A stretch of DNA of 64,000 bases from contig JAGMVK010000006.1 of NCBI GenBank assembly GCA_020747065.1, positions 372,001 through 436,000 on the forward strand, written 5' to 3'. The position numbers and the translations under genes were made by a program. The DNA is from Cadophora sp. MPI-SDFR-AT-0126 (Eukaryota; Ascomycota; Leotiomycetes; Helotiales; Ploettnerulaceae). This document shows positions 42,638 to 52,337 of the stretch, in pieces (the first letter of the stretch is position 1; each line of letters opens with the position of its first letter). The notes beneath the pieces were generated by a model that had not been told where the DNA came from, searched no databases, and saw nothing but the letters and a program-made list of their open reading frames with translations.

Positions 42638-44779
42638 TCAACGGCCTCCCTTCTCATAATATTCATGGATGTGACCACCAATAGGGGACCAATACTCCTT
42701 CAACTCCTTATCCTCCTTGTCAACATACTGCTCAGGATGCAAGCCGTTCTTCCACATCTCGCACTCATGTTCAGTCGGGAATCTCTTCTTATCAACCTCA
42801 TGCTTCTGCACAGCCCTGAAAAACTCAATAGGCATCTCCATAACCCTTGCGAACTTCAGCATACGCTCTTTTTGGAAAGGGCAGCGACCAAGCTTGACTT
42901 CACCACTCTCAATCCAGCCTTGCCAGGTCTGGACCAACTCCCATATCTTATCCGATGGTGTCTTGACAAGATCTTGGAGATACGATCTGTTCTCTTTGTT
43001 CGACTTGTCGAGATTGGGCAGTTCGTCGTCGAGCTCCCCGAGCATGGCCTTCAGGAGAGGAATTATGAAAACTGCCTGGCAGTCCATGGCCCATGTTTGG
43101 TGGTTCTTGGATGTAGCAGGGTTGAAGCAGAGCTCATCGTCGGGGTCAAACTCCTCGTCTGGACTTGCTTTGCTACTAAGGATGTGTTTAAGGACAGCAG
43201 AGTTGGCGACGACTTGTTCTTCTGTGAGCATGGAATGGGTGGCGTCGGGGGTGGCGCTGGTGAGGTAGAGGATGACGTTCTCGAATCTATAGAGTGTTAG
43301 TAGTATATTCCGAGGCAATGAGCTGGAAACCTGCCTTAGAGGGCTCGTAACGGCCTGCATCTTGTGCTTCTTGGTTGGTGGTTCGATTTGATTGCTATCA
43401 ACTGGTGCTGCCCTCTTCAATCCGACAGAGCCATTGATCTTCGCGTTGGGGGCTTCTTCCTTCTTCCGACCTCCTGACACATTCTGTGAAGCTTCACCTT
43501 TGTGGTGTGAGCTTGAAGGGGTGGCAATGATCTCCTCTGTAGTTCTGTCTGCTGAGCCTGGGATCTCGCTCGCATCATCGACTTCCGCAGGTTTACGTGG
43601 GCCGGCATAGGTGACAGCGCCATTGTCTGCTCCCTTCGATTTGATTACCAATTTGATTCGGCCAAAGGGATGTGAGCTCGACTTCTTCGAACCATCTGAA
43701 TGTGCAACAGATGCGGCAGTGCCCTCAAGGACCCGCTCTGCGGTATTGGAGCTACTTGCAGCAGCTGAAACAGTGCTAGTAGTTGACACGTACAATCTGG
43801 TGGTTTCTGCAGCGGCAAAGAGTTGAGGATAAGTTGGGTATTTGAGGTGAAGTTTTTTCAAAGAACGGAAAGTGATACTTGCTGGAGGAGGCGCTTGAGG
43901 TGCGATGGCGACTGTCGCAGGTGGCTCGATCGTCTTCGACACGTTGAGGCGAGTAGCTCCAGAGGGCTCCAGAGACTCAGCGGTTAGGGCGTCTTTGTTT
44001 GTCGGCTTAGGAGCAATCGCAACGAACGAGTGTGATAGAGAAGAGTTGGAGGTAGGTAAGAGGCGTACATGTTCGATCATCGCACTCTTGTGGGGAGCCA
44101 ACGAGGGTGGCTTCGAGGTAGATCGAAAGTGAGGAACACATGGCACCGTAGATATAGTCTCGGATCGATCTGCTCTGCCCACCTTGGATGCGGGACCACC
44201 ATGGTGAGATGTGGAAGACGCGATTGAGACTGCAATGTCCTTCTGTCCAATCATTGAAGTCTGGAGACAAGCGATGGACGATGGAGGAGGCAGATCAGCA
44301 TTGGAGGTGTTCTCGTTTGTCGATCTCGAATTACTACGAGCTGAAGCAAGTGACTGGCCACAAAGCAAAGCAGAGACATTCCCATGTGTCGAAGAATTGG
44401 CTTTGACTTGACCTTTCTCACCCTTTCTGAATCTCTTCGGGATACGGATGGCGATTCCAGTGAGCGCCTTCACATTGTACGTGCTGATATCCTTTCTGGT
44501 ACGGTCGCTGTGACGATTCTTGTGGAGTGTGTTGAGAGCGTTGACGGTTGTTCTACTAGACTTGCAGGTGGTTCTTCCTCTGGGAAGCTTGTCGAGCAGA
44601 TCGGGATCTTGCGCGGTGCAATTCGAGATTCCAATTCTGTCAATTCCGTTCTCATCCGTCTTGTTCTTGTATTCTCTTTTCTTCAATCCCTCTTCGTGCG
44701 TAGTCTCCATCTCATCCATCTTGAATTCCTCCATCGAATCCAGCGCAGCCTCTTTTGTGATTGGAATTGTGCTGGCCAT
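42638..44779 (-). CDS. Disordered protein with C-terminal unrecognised domain
   Basis: A continuous frame from the ATG at 44779 encodes 713 residues. Residues 1-490 are Ser/Thr/Ala/Pro-rich and disordered, with several basic clusters (RIPKRFRKGEKG, LKRAAP, PPTKKHK). Residues about 499-713 form a compact domain shared with both halves of the gene at 14864-17262: VVANSAVLKHIL, FDPDDEL, AMDC and QTWQGWI occur in the same order, followed by a Cys/Pro segment (GRCPF) and an amphipathic helix. The last 50 residues (CEMWKNGLHPEQYVD, EYWSPIGGH) extend beyond the other copies. A 44-nt intron-like segment lies just before the domain (43287-43330) and reads through in frame if not removed. The NLS-like PPTKKHK suggests nuclear location. 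I know no name for the domain. Confidence 0.75.
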   Translation of the reverse strand: MASTIPITKEAALDSMEEFKMDEMETTHEEGLKKREYKNKTDENGIDRIGISNCTAQDPDLLDKLPRGRTTCKSSRTTVNALNTLHKNRHSDRTRKDISTYNVKALTGIAIRIPKRFRKGEKGQVKANSSTHGNVSALLCGQSLASARSNSRSTNENTSNADLPPPSSIACLQTSMIGQKDIAVSIASSTSHHGGPASKVGRADRSETISTVPCVPHFRSTSKPPSLAPHKSAMIEHVRLLPTSNSSLSHSFVAIAPKPTNKDALTAESLEPSGATRLNVSKTIEPPATVAIAPQAPPPASITFRSLKKLHLKYPTYPQLFAAAETTRLYVSTTSTVSAAASSSNTAERVLEGTAASVAHSDGSKKSSSHPFGRIKLVIKSKGADNGAVTYAGPRKPAEVDDASEIPGSADRTTEEIIATPSSSHHKGEASQNVSGGRKKEEAPNAKINGSVGLKRAAPVDSNQIEPPTKKHKMQAVTSPLRQVSSSLPRNILLTLYRFENVILYLTSATPDATHSMLTEEQVVANSAVLKHILSSKASPDEEFDPDDELCFNPATSKNHQTWAMDCQAVFIIPLLKAMLGELDDELPNLDKSNKENRSYLQDLVKTPSDKIWELVQTWQGWIESGEVKLGRCPFQKERMLKFARVMEMPIEFFRAVQKHEVDKKRFPTEHECEMWKNGLHPEQYVDKEDKELKEYWSPIGGHIHEYYEKGGR
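43287..43330 (-). other. Intron-like 44-nt segment inside an open frame
   Basis: On the minus strand this reads CAG|GTTTCC ... ACTAAC ... CTATAG|A, with branch site and acceptor spaced as in real introns. Its length is not a multiple of three, and removal brings a stop after about 33 codons. Confidence 0.6.
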
Positions 44780-45611
44780 CACGATACTGAGCGACAACAA
44801 TTGTGTGCGAGATTTGGTTGTGTGTTACAAGAAGCAATGAGGAGGAGGAAAAGTCTTTCTGGGTTCGCAGATGGTGTTGACGCAAAGGTGAGGTGGAGGA
44901 TGGGGAAATTCAATGTATGGGCGAGGCTGAAAATTGCGCTAATGACGAGAAGCGAGCAGTAAACACGTAAAGAGCGTTGTCATTTGGCCTCGTGCGACTG
45001 CCCATGGGTCAGTGAAACCCGAGGATTTTGGCGTAGAGTACTCTGTCGTGAAGACATAGGTGTGGTGATAAGCAGACAGGCTACCTGGCTGGCAACTATT
45101 GCCACAGTCGTTGGTAGACCTTGCAAGATTCTGAACGAGTTCAGCTTCGTAACAAACCTCCGCTGCTACGATGACCAACCTAACGTCGAAAAATATGTCG
45201 CGGATCTGCTGACAATACACTTTCAAAGCTTGGTCTATGCAGTGAACAGCGACTTGCCGTCCTCGAATTTGATCATACTTCAAACTGTTCCCCTGCCCTG
45301 GTATGCGCCTTGTTGTCAGCTAGGGAGGCTATTCAGGGAGTGGAAAGGACGCCGCTCACAGAATGAAAGATTGGAAAGAGTCAATTGGAGGAATAAATAA
45401 AATTACATGACATGTCTACGTAGAAATTTTTTGGCATGCTATTGTCTTTCGAAGGGTTATTTGTGAAACTGGGCAATTTCGATTTCCTTGCATAATTCGA
45501 CCGCAGGAGGCGCTGGAGAAAGCACAAAAGTTGGACGGCCAGGAGTGAGACTGATATCTATGGAGTTTAGTATTTCTGGAGGTTTGTATTGAGCAAGACT
45601 TTTGAGAATCC
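44780..45611. other. Spacer between two minus-strand genes
   Basis: This contains the promoter of the unrecognised-domain gene. The 138-codon plus-strand frame at 44984-45400 begins with TTG, has no domain and was not called. Confidence 0.4.
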
Positions 45612-46217
45612 CTAATCATCTGCATCCCTATGATCCTCGACCTTAACCATGATCTTCATTTTCGCCCTTTCAGACTCTGTTTTCTCAAAATTCTCTGTGC
45701 CAGACTCCTCTTGTCGATCCTCTTCAGCAACTTTGTCCGCAAACCCGTCGTGATCAGTCCCAGCCTTATGGTCTCTGCTTATTACGCCTATCTCTCTTCG
45801 AGCCTTCCTTCTGTCCTTGCGTTTACCCTTCCTTGCGACGACGTGGTACTGGACTTTCCTGGACGAGAGGTGCTTTTTACGCTTGCCTTGGGTGTAGGTG
45901 AAATGGACAGAGGACTTCTTCGGGGGCTCTGCTTTGTCTGTCGAGAAGATTCAGTAGCCATTTCTCAACTGAACAGGTGAAGGGCCGCGGCGGATCTTCC
46001 AAACGTGATTTGAATGGAGAGAGGGTGGGGTCAAGATCTTGAGTCACGATGAGTGCATACCCGACATCGTCTTCTGTAGATTTTCAGCAGCAGCCTTTTG
46101 GAAAAGATGTGCGCCGAAGCGCTGTTGCTTTGTTTTCTTCGGTGCGACTGCCTCTTCTTCGAGTTGTTGCATGCGCGAAGGATGCATCTTGTATCGGGGG
46201 CCATCATTCGAGGCCAT
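45612..46217 (-). CDS. Small basic two-exon protein of unknown function
   Basis: Exons 46217-46061 and 45937-45612 join in phase across a 123-nt intron (donor GTATGC, acceptor GACAG) and give 160 residues. The junction reads TMS-DKAEPPKK. The protein is highly charged: an N-terminal helix (MQQLEEEAVAPKK), a central basic stretch (GKRKKHLSSRKVQYHVVARKG, split here by function as KRKK and RKGKRKDRRKARR), and an acidic end (VAEEDRQEESGTE). The central segment HFTYTQ...VQYHVV looks like two beta strands. It resembles nucleic-acid-binding or nucleolar proteins in composition only. The second exon is out of frame with the first unless spliced, which is why it is easily missed. Confidence 0.6.
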
Positions 46218-47091
46218 CGTGATAGGTTGACTTGGCCGCCTGGGATGCGGAAGGGTGTAAAAATAAATCACCGAAGGAGATCGCAAATCTGATGAATGAC
46301 TGTTTTAGAGGTGAAGGCTCCGGGGTGCCAAGACCATCTTCTGGCAAGTAAATTAGCGAACTTTTGACGGGTTTATTTAGCGAAATGATCAAGTACTAAA
46401 CGCAGATCGTACGGTAGCATGGTGCAGTTGGGCATGATAGTTAGTAGGGGCTTGACCTCGAACACGGACGTAGCGTATCTGGTTGTCCTCGTGCGGCAAC
46501 TGAATGACAGGCTGAAAAGTCCCTCGTTTCTACGACTCGCCCTTGGCTAGGGCCGCTCGGATTTTGCTTCGTGAAACTATGAATATCTCGTTCTTTATTT
46601 CTTTTTTTTTTCTTTCCTTTTTTTTTCAAATTCTTTTGGTGGGATTCTTTTTGGCGATCCGAGAAATGACCGGCTATTGACTGTGTGATGTGATTCCTTC
46701 TCATCATTCATAGTGTTTACTTTATTCGCTTATTTTAGCGTACACGCTGTCGCCCCCTTTGGATCAAAGGTTCGGCGCCAAGGAAACTTCAAGTGATGGG
46801 CCCGACGGGCCCGACGTTTCCCCCCAAAAAAGACTTCACAATAGGTTTTGAAAACTTCTTGATAGAATGACAATAACATCTAACTAATGTCGATTCCAAA
46901 TTTTGGGACTTTACAATACAGAATGCTGGCACCAGGCTCTGATCTTGGACCTCGCCTCAATAGACCACCACGTGACGAGAATCCTGCCACCGCTTCGCGA
47001 CCAAGGGCACTTTTTCTTCCCACAAGCCGTGCCATTCCTTCTTCGACTTCTTCTTCTTTCCGACAACGAACTTCCCTACAGTGTCGATGCG
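46218..47091. other. Divergent spacer
   Basis: This contains pyrimidine/purine tracts (T-rich at 46600-46630) and a 9-bp tandem repeat GGGCCCGAC at 46798-46815. From 46888 the frame of the next gene is open but has no ATG, so an unseen 5' exon may lie here. Confidence 0.4.
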
Positions 47092-48268
47092 ATGGTAGAC
47101 GCAAGCAGGCCTGCCATCATCGGTGCCATCCACAAGACTGTCAACGACATCAACCACCTTCTCCGCCGTCAAGATGACGATCAAAACAAATCCGAGCTCC
47201 TCCAACTGTTGCGGGACTGTACCAACATAAAGGCCACGATTCTCACATCATTGAGCAAAATGAATGTATCCAAGGCTAAACCAGGGCACTCAGAGCTGAC
47301 AAGAAAGAACAAACGGCTTGCTCTGAAGGCCGAGAAATCTCAAGTCAACACTGGTGTGTGGAAAGGCGGCATAGAGAAGGCGAGATTATACAGCAAGTCA
47401 CTACCTCGAATGACTGCTTCTGCGAAGGACAGAGCGAAGGGCATGTATAAGGCGTGTGCACCCACAGTAGCGCAGGGCTTAATGCACATGCTGGGTTCTC
47501 AGTCTCAAATTCCATCTGCAACGGTACGAAAGCTCGACATCATACCAGTCTATACACCCCGAAGAAGCCCACCGCAACCACCCCCACCACCCAAAGCGGA
47601 GAGAAGCAAAGCTTGGGAAGCAAAGAACATGTGAGTCTCCCCGGCGCAACCTCTTGAACCTCAAAATCTGATATTGCTATCCACAGGGTCAAAGGCAAGG
47701 TGATCATGTCCGAGTGTGCTACTCCGAGCCCAATCTCAGCAATTACGAGGAACGATCTGTTGTCCTCCCAGAGAAAGAACTCTGCCAACTATTCCCTCTC
47801 ATCGAATCCGTCCTCCTCAAAAAGCGATCGTCCAATGAAAGCTTCGACACTTCCGATATCTTGTGCTGGGATGAGGCAGTGTGTTTAGGTCCCAAGCATG
47901 GCTTGCTCCCTTTTCAGACGCCCCTAAAATATATAAAGTCATGGACGGAGCCTAAGCTAGTTTTCTATAACAGTCTTGCTCAGAATGCGTATGATGCCCA
48001 GACGCCTTTGCACAAAGCTTCTACGAATTACGGAATTGGAATTGGGTCCGACGACGGAAAGTTCTGTAGCTTTCAGACTTGGCTCAGAATCATGACGGGA
48101 GATAAGTTCGCGATGAAACACTGGAGTTGGACGCCTCCAAAGTCCAGCTTGATTGAATCGGGTGTGCTTTTGGGCGTCGATGATAGGTATATTAAGATGG
48201 TGGATGAGATTGAGGGCGACTATGGATACCGGTCACTATTTGAACAAAGCAAGTCTCAGCAGGTTTGA
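47092..48268 (+). CDS. Hypothetical protein, start uncertain
   Basis: Exons 47092-47630 and 47695-48268 join in phase (donor GTGAGT, acceptor AAAG; a nearer CAG acceptor gives a wrong frame) and give 370 residues. The first in-frame ATG is 47092 (MVDASRPAII), but coding-like sequence (LASIDHHVTRILPPLRD, LRLLLLSDNEL) continues upstream to 46888, so a 5' exon is likely. The N-terminal half is helical (INHLLRRQDD, LLQLLRDCTNIKATIL) and resembles the N-terminal helical domain of fungal STAND or ankyrin proteins. A Pro-rich linker (SPPQPPPPPK) separates it from a globular C-terminal half (DILCWDEAVCLGPKHG, FCSFQTWLRIM, KHWSWTPPKSSL). No family is recognised. Confidence 0.6.
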
Positions 48269-48692
48269 TTCGTGATGTATCATGCAACTTTGGGAGGGGT
48301 TTTGATTGGATATCAGCGGGTCACATAGCGTTGGAGAGCTTTGTTCGGTTGATTGTTCATACTTGGATAATGACTGTATGTGTAGGGTAGCGTGCATTGT
48401 TGCCCCGTTTCCGCAAGGGAGACCAGAAGACTGAGAATGGCAGTCGAGGAGTTTGATGGAGATTTGCATGGTAGACGTGGAGCAGACGGCTGGTTTTCTT
48501 CATTGGACAAAAGTATAGTCAGGTGTCGCATAGCTGGCGTGTCTGCTAGCGCTGGTTGTATTGATGGTCGTAATTCATGAAGTCAACTACCCCATTTTTG
48601 ATATAGTTCTTTCTGTTTCCTGTCCCGTATCACCAACATCTCCGACCTACAATCCCAATTCTCCCACTTCACAGTCGAATCCGCACCCACAC
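48269..48692. other. Convergent spacer
   Basis: This lies between the 3' ends of convergent genes; nothing else was seen. Confidence 0.35.
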
Positions 48693-49535
48693 TCAATCAC
48701 TCGGAGCCGGAGCAGCCTCCTCATCACCCTCCAAGATCCTCTCCACCTCCCTCCCCCGCTTTCTCCTCTCTTCAAACGTAATCTCCTCCTCCGTTCCGCT
48801 ATATCCCAAACCAAGTTCAGGATACTGCAGCGGAACGGGGCCGTCACGTGGGAGGCTATCGAGAAAAATAGGCCACGGCTTGCCGAGCCAGCCTGCTCGA
48901 GCGTCGTGGTCGCGGCGTTGGTCGGATGTTAGGGGATGGATTAAGACGCTGATGGGGCGTTAGGTTGGAGATGTGTGGAATTTCGGTGGAAGATTTGGTA
49001 GGGAGTTTGAGGAAGATTTGGATACTTACCTGAGATTGCCTCGGTTGGAAGCTAAGTAGAAGTAGACATCAGAGAACGAAGAGTCGGGGACCCAAACTAG
49101 AACAGACCAGCTTATCAGCCATAGCTTCCCTCTCGACTCGCCCCTCTCTGGATATTCTCATCCAGATCCGCTTTTCCCTGGGGCCAGGAGAAACTTACTT
49201 TCATACGACCCAGCTGGATGCGGTCCAATGGGGAATTTATTGACTCTAAACAATGGCACCGCAACAAAAGCACCTATATAATTCACAGCCAATCAGCATT
49301 TTATAGTTGCTTTGGGATGTCCTGGAGACTTAACAGTCTCAAAACATTTGTTTAGCTTACCATCCCGACGCAGTCTCAACACTGCATCACGAAGAGCAAG
49401 TGCAGCCGCCGTCTCGACGGGCGATTGGATCAAAAAATATATGTGGAAGTGCCATTCGCGAGTCCGGCTTTCGACGACTGTGATGAGGTCGTCTTGGGGG
49501 GCTGGGAAGCCGGAGTGGGTGGGGACTTTGGTCAT
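48693..49535 (-). CDS. DOPA 4,5-dioxygenase family protein
   Basis: Four exons join in phase: 49535-49361, 49273-49199, 49096-49030 and 48948-48693, giving 190 residues. The family signature is clear: WHFHIYF (H-x-H metal or substrate site, near residue 29), PIGPHPAGSYE and a third conserved His in LSVLIHPLTSD. The region ALALRDAVLRLRRDG is the helix that follows the first strand. In Amanita the founding enzyme opens the ring of L-DOPA in betalain synthesis. Ascomycete relatives are common, are usually annotated DOPA-like, and probably act on other catechols. The acidic C-terminus (EGDEEAAPAPSD) is extra. The small exons explain why only the first is seen as an open frame. No pathway partner is adjacent. 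Confidence 0.85.
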
Positions 49536-50336
49536 TTCGATTAAGCGGCAAGCCTTAATAATATTTGGTCTTAGGGATAGCTAAAGAAGTAGACTGCTTT
49601 CATCGACTTGTGTATTCCTGTGAATTTCAGGAGGAATGAGTTGCAATTCTGTAGAGTAGCTCCGTGTCGAGGCGTGGTATGATCTAGATGTCGTTGTGGA
49701 ACGAACATGAGGGGTAATTAGCAACGGCTGACTTATCATGAGCACGCCATTATTGGTGGGCTTGCGTACAGAGCTTGGTAAGCGACAAAAGAACAGTTCA
49801 GAGCACCCGATTTTGTATGGATTTCGAAAGCAGTGAGATATGATCTTGGAAAATCCATTCCCGAGCACGTTTGAATTGAAAAAAAAAGAGCCTGGGAATC
49901 AAAAATTCGATGACCGGAGAATGCCTTGGTCTTGGCAGGAAAGAAAGACTCCACTTTCGCCAATGTAAGCATTTTTTGAATATAACCTAGTTTGCCGTAA
50001 TATCTCAACTGGTTCGAATTATCTCTAAGATTGAAGAGTGCTTGTCATAGTAACGGAAATTTGGTGAATGCGGTCAATGCTGGAGACCTGCGGAATTATT
50101 CGCTCCCGCACTACTGTGAAGAAGTTGAAGTCAGCCACCCACTGGAAAACACGTTCAATGGGCTGGCAACCACTTAGCTAACACTTGTCTGGTTGATATA
50201 TATAGTTAGGTTATCTGTCTAATCTAAACCTTGTGCCTTACTGAGGATCACATCTATATGCGTCTAAACTCCATCCATATTCCCATGATATCTACCCTCT
50301 TCACATCCATGAACTCCAAAGCTCAGTGCCAAAAGT
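49536..50336. other. Spacer between two minus-strand genes
   Basis: Promoter of the DOPA-like gene and 3' flank of the regulator to the right. No further gene was found. Confidence 0.4.
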
Positions 50337-52337
50337 CTAAAAGTCCGCAACCCACTCCAATTCCAATGCCTCTGCCCAAAAACCCTGACATCCCTCCAAA
50401 AACCCTCTTTCTAACCAAAGCACACCCGTCAGCACCGCGCTCATCTGCTCCCAGCTCCACTCCAGCGCCGAATTCTGATTCAACACCCACCAAAGCTGTT
50501 CCTTAAACCACTTCCTCTCCTCACCACCCTGCGCCGCCGTCCCACCAAGAAACAACATCCACATCAACTCAGCCGCAAATGAGCAATTCAAAACAGTAAG
50601 TTCCGTTGCCTCGAGGCTCATGCGTAAACGTCCAACGAGCGTCCGTCTGATTTGTCCGCCGTCGGGAGTAAGTCTGAGATTGGTGTAGGTGTAGAGTAGT
50701 AGACTGTGAAGGAGGGGTGTGATAATCCGTGCAGGGGAGTCGTCCATGATGATGTCGTTTTGGGCGAGGAGCTCGAGAATGTGGTGTTCGATGCTGTAGA
50801 CTCGGTCGGGGTAGGATGCATCGTTTAGGTAACTGATGTCTTTTGATTGGATAACGTCGAGGAAGTGGGTGAGCTCGTGGGCGTCTTGGAGGATGGGCAG
50901 TAGAGTGCCGTTGCCAGTTTGGATGAGATTGTGGATGAGGCAGTTGCTGAATGTGAGGATTGGTTTGGGAGAGGTGGCGGGAAGGTAGGTGGACAGGGGT
51001 GGAAGATGGGAAAAGTCGATGTAAGGGAAGCGAGGGGTGGACTGCCAGCTTGTGGCGTACAGAAGGTCGGTCCTACATATGTTAGCATGTATCTTCGAGA
51101 CGAAAAGAGTTGGAAGACATACCAGAGAATGAGTCGGCGAAGTGCCGCGCTGAGATTGCACAACCCTCCTTTCAGATTGACCATCTGCTCCAGTCCATTC
51201 ATATGTATCACCGCCTTACATCTTTCTCCATTCAAGTTCTACTTTTGATCAGTCTATACTCTGCAGATGAAAGAGTATTGCTTACCTCCATGTTAGTCAT
51301 GCATGCAACTGCAGCAATGGTACCTTCCGATATTCCGCACTCTTCTGCATTTTCTAATTCTTGATTTATTGCAGACACGGAACTCTGCAAATAGAAAGAA
51401 CTTTCGAAGTTTTCGGGAGCGGATGAACCTCCGGCTCGAGCAGCGAGCCATGAAAGGGTCATGTAAAGTAGAGCTTCATTGGTCCCCACGCACGAGGAGA
51501 ACGCATCCACGTCGTTTTCGTGTACTGGACTGTGCACTTTGACTTGATCCACTGTAATTTGAAACCGGTCAGTATTTTTATTCCAGCAAAACGATGCGTT
51601 GAAGTAGTGATTTGTTCATGGGGACTTACCTTGATGAATAAGCTCATGCACCCTTGGCGTAAGAGGAATGGGAAAGGTGCCGAACGGATCGGAGTCGCTA
51701 CCGAAGACATATGCAGCCAGCCGAGGCGAGACATGGGCGTATCCCGAGGGAATCGGAATGTTTGAATGGTCAACCGAATCCCCCATCTGAGAGCTGAGCA
51801 ACGGCTCGGTACCGTCTGCCGAAGGGGCAGGCGTGACAGAGCTCCGTGGCGTCAGATGGTGGCTTGAGGAAACACTGTATCGGGATTGTGGCTCAGGGGA
51901 TCCAAAAGACGATGTCTCTGATCCCATATCGCTATTTGGCGTTTCTGGTTCTTTTGATCGGAGCGGTGGTAGTCGCTTGATCCATTTCGCTTGAGAGTCT
52001 TTGTGTTTCTTCCAGACTCGTCGCATTACGTGTGATTTGACTTCACTTTTGGCTTCTTCATCCTGATCCCTCGTTCCAAGCTGATTGACGAAACGGAATT
52101 CGTTGCATGACGCTTCTACTCTTGGCTTTCTCGATTTGGGGCAGTTTGATTTGCTGATATTAGAAGTCTGATTTGCGTGTCTTGGATTAGTATCTCGATG
52201 GTACGAATCGCTAGAACTCAGGAAGCATTGCCTAATCACTTAGGGAAAAGACCACGTACCTTTTGTTCAATATCTTTGGTTCTTCTTCGGTTTGGCGGAC
52301 TCGACTTTCTAGACCTGGATGACTCGTCGTTCGCCAT
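50337..52337 (-). CDS. Fungal_trans_2-type regulator ('tachykinin family' in fungi)
   Basis: Five exons join in phase: 52337-52260, 52167-51630, 51551-51286, 51238-51123 and 51072-50337, giving 577 residues. The start reads MANDESSRSRKSS and is basic (NRRRTK). Next come the family hallmark FRFVNQ and the basic motif SHVMRRVWKKH near residues 60-90. A Ser-rich linker precedes the helical fungal TF domain (EALLYMTLSWLAARAG, HMNGLEQMVNLKGGL, DLLYATSW). HMNGLEQMVxLKGGL is characteristic of the PF11951-type core. These proteins have no zinc cluster, are often mis-annotated tachykinin, and are presumed nuclear regulators. All introns have GT...AG ends. No target gene is evident from the neighbours. 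Confidence 0.85.

Noticed and set aside
44984..45400. 138-codon plus-strand frame
   Set aside because: It begins with TTG, not ATG, has no domain and no consistent splice sites.
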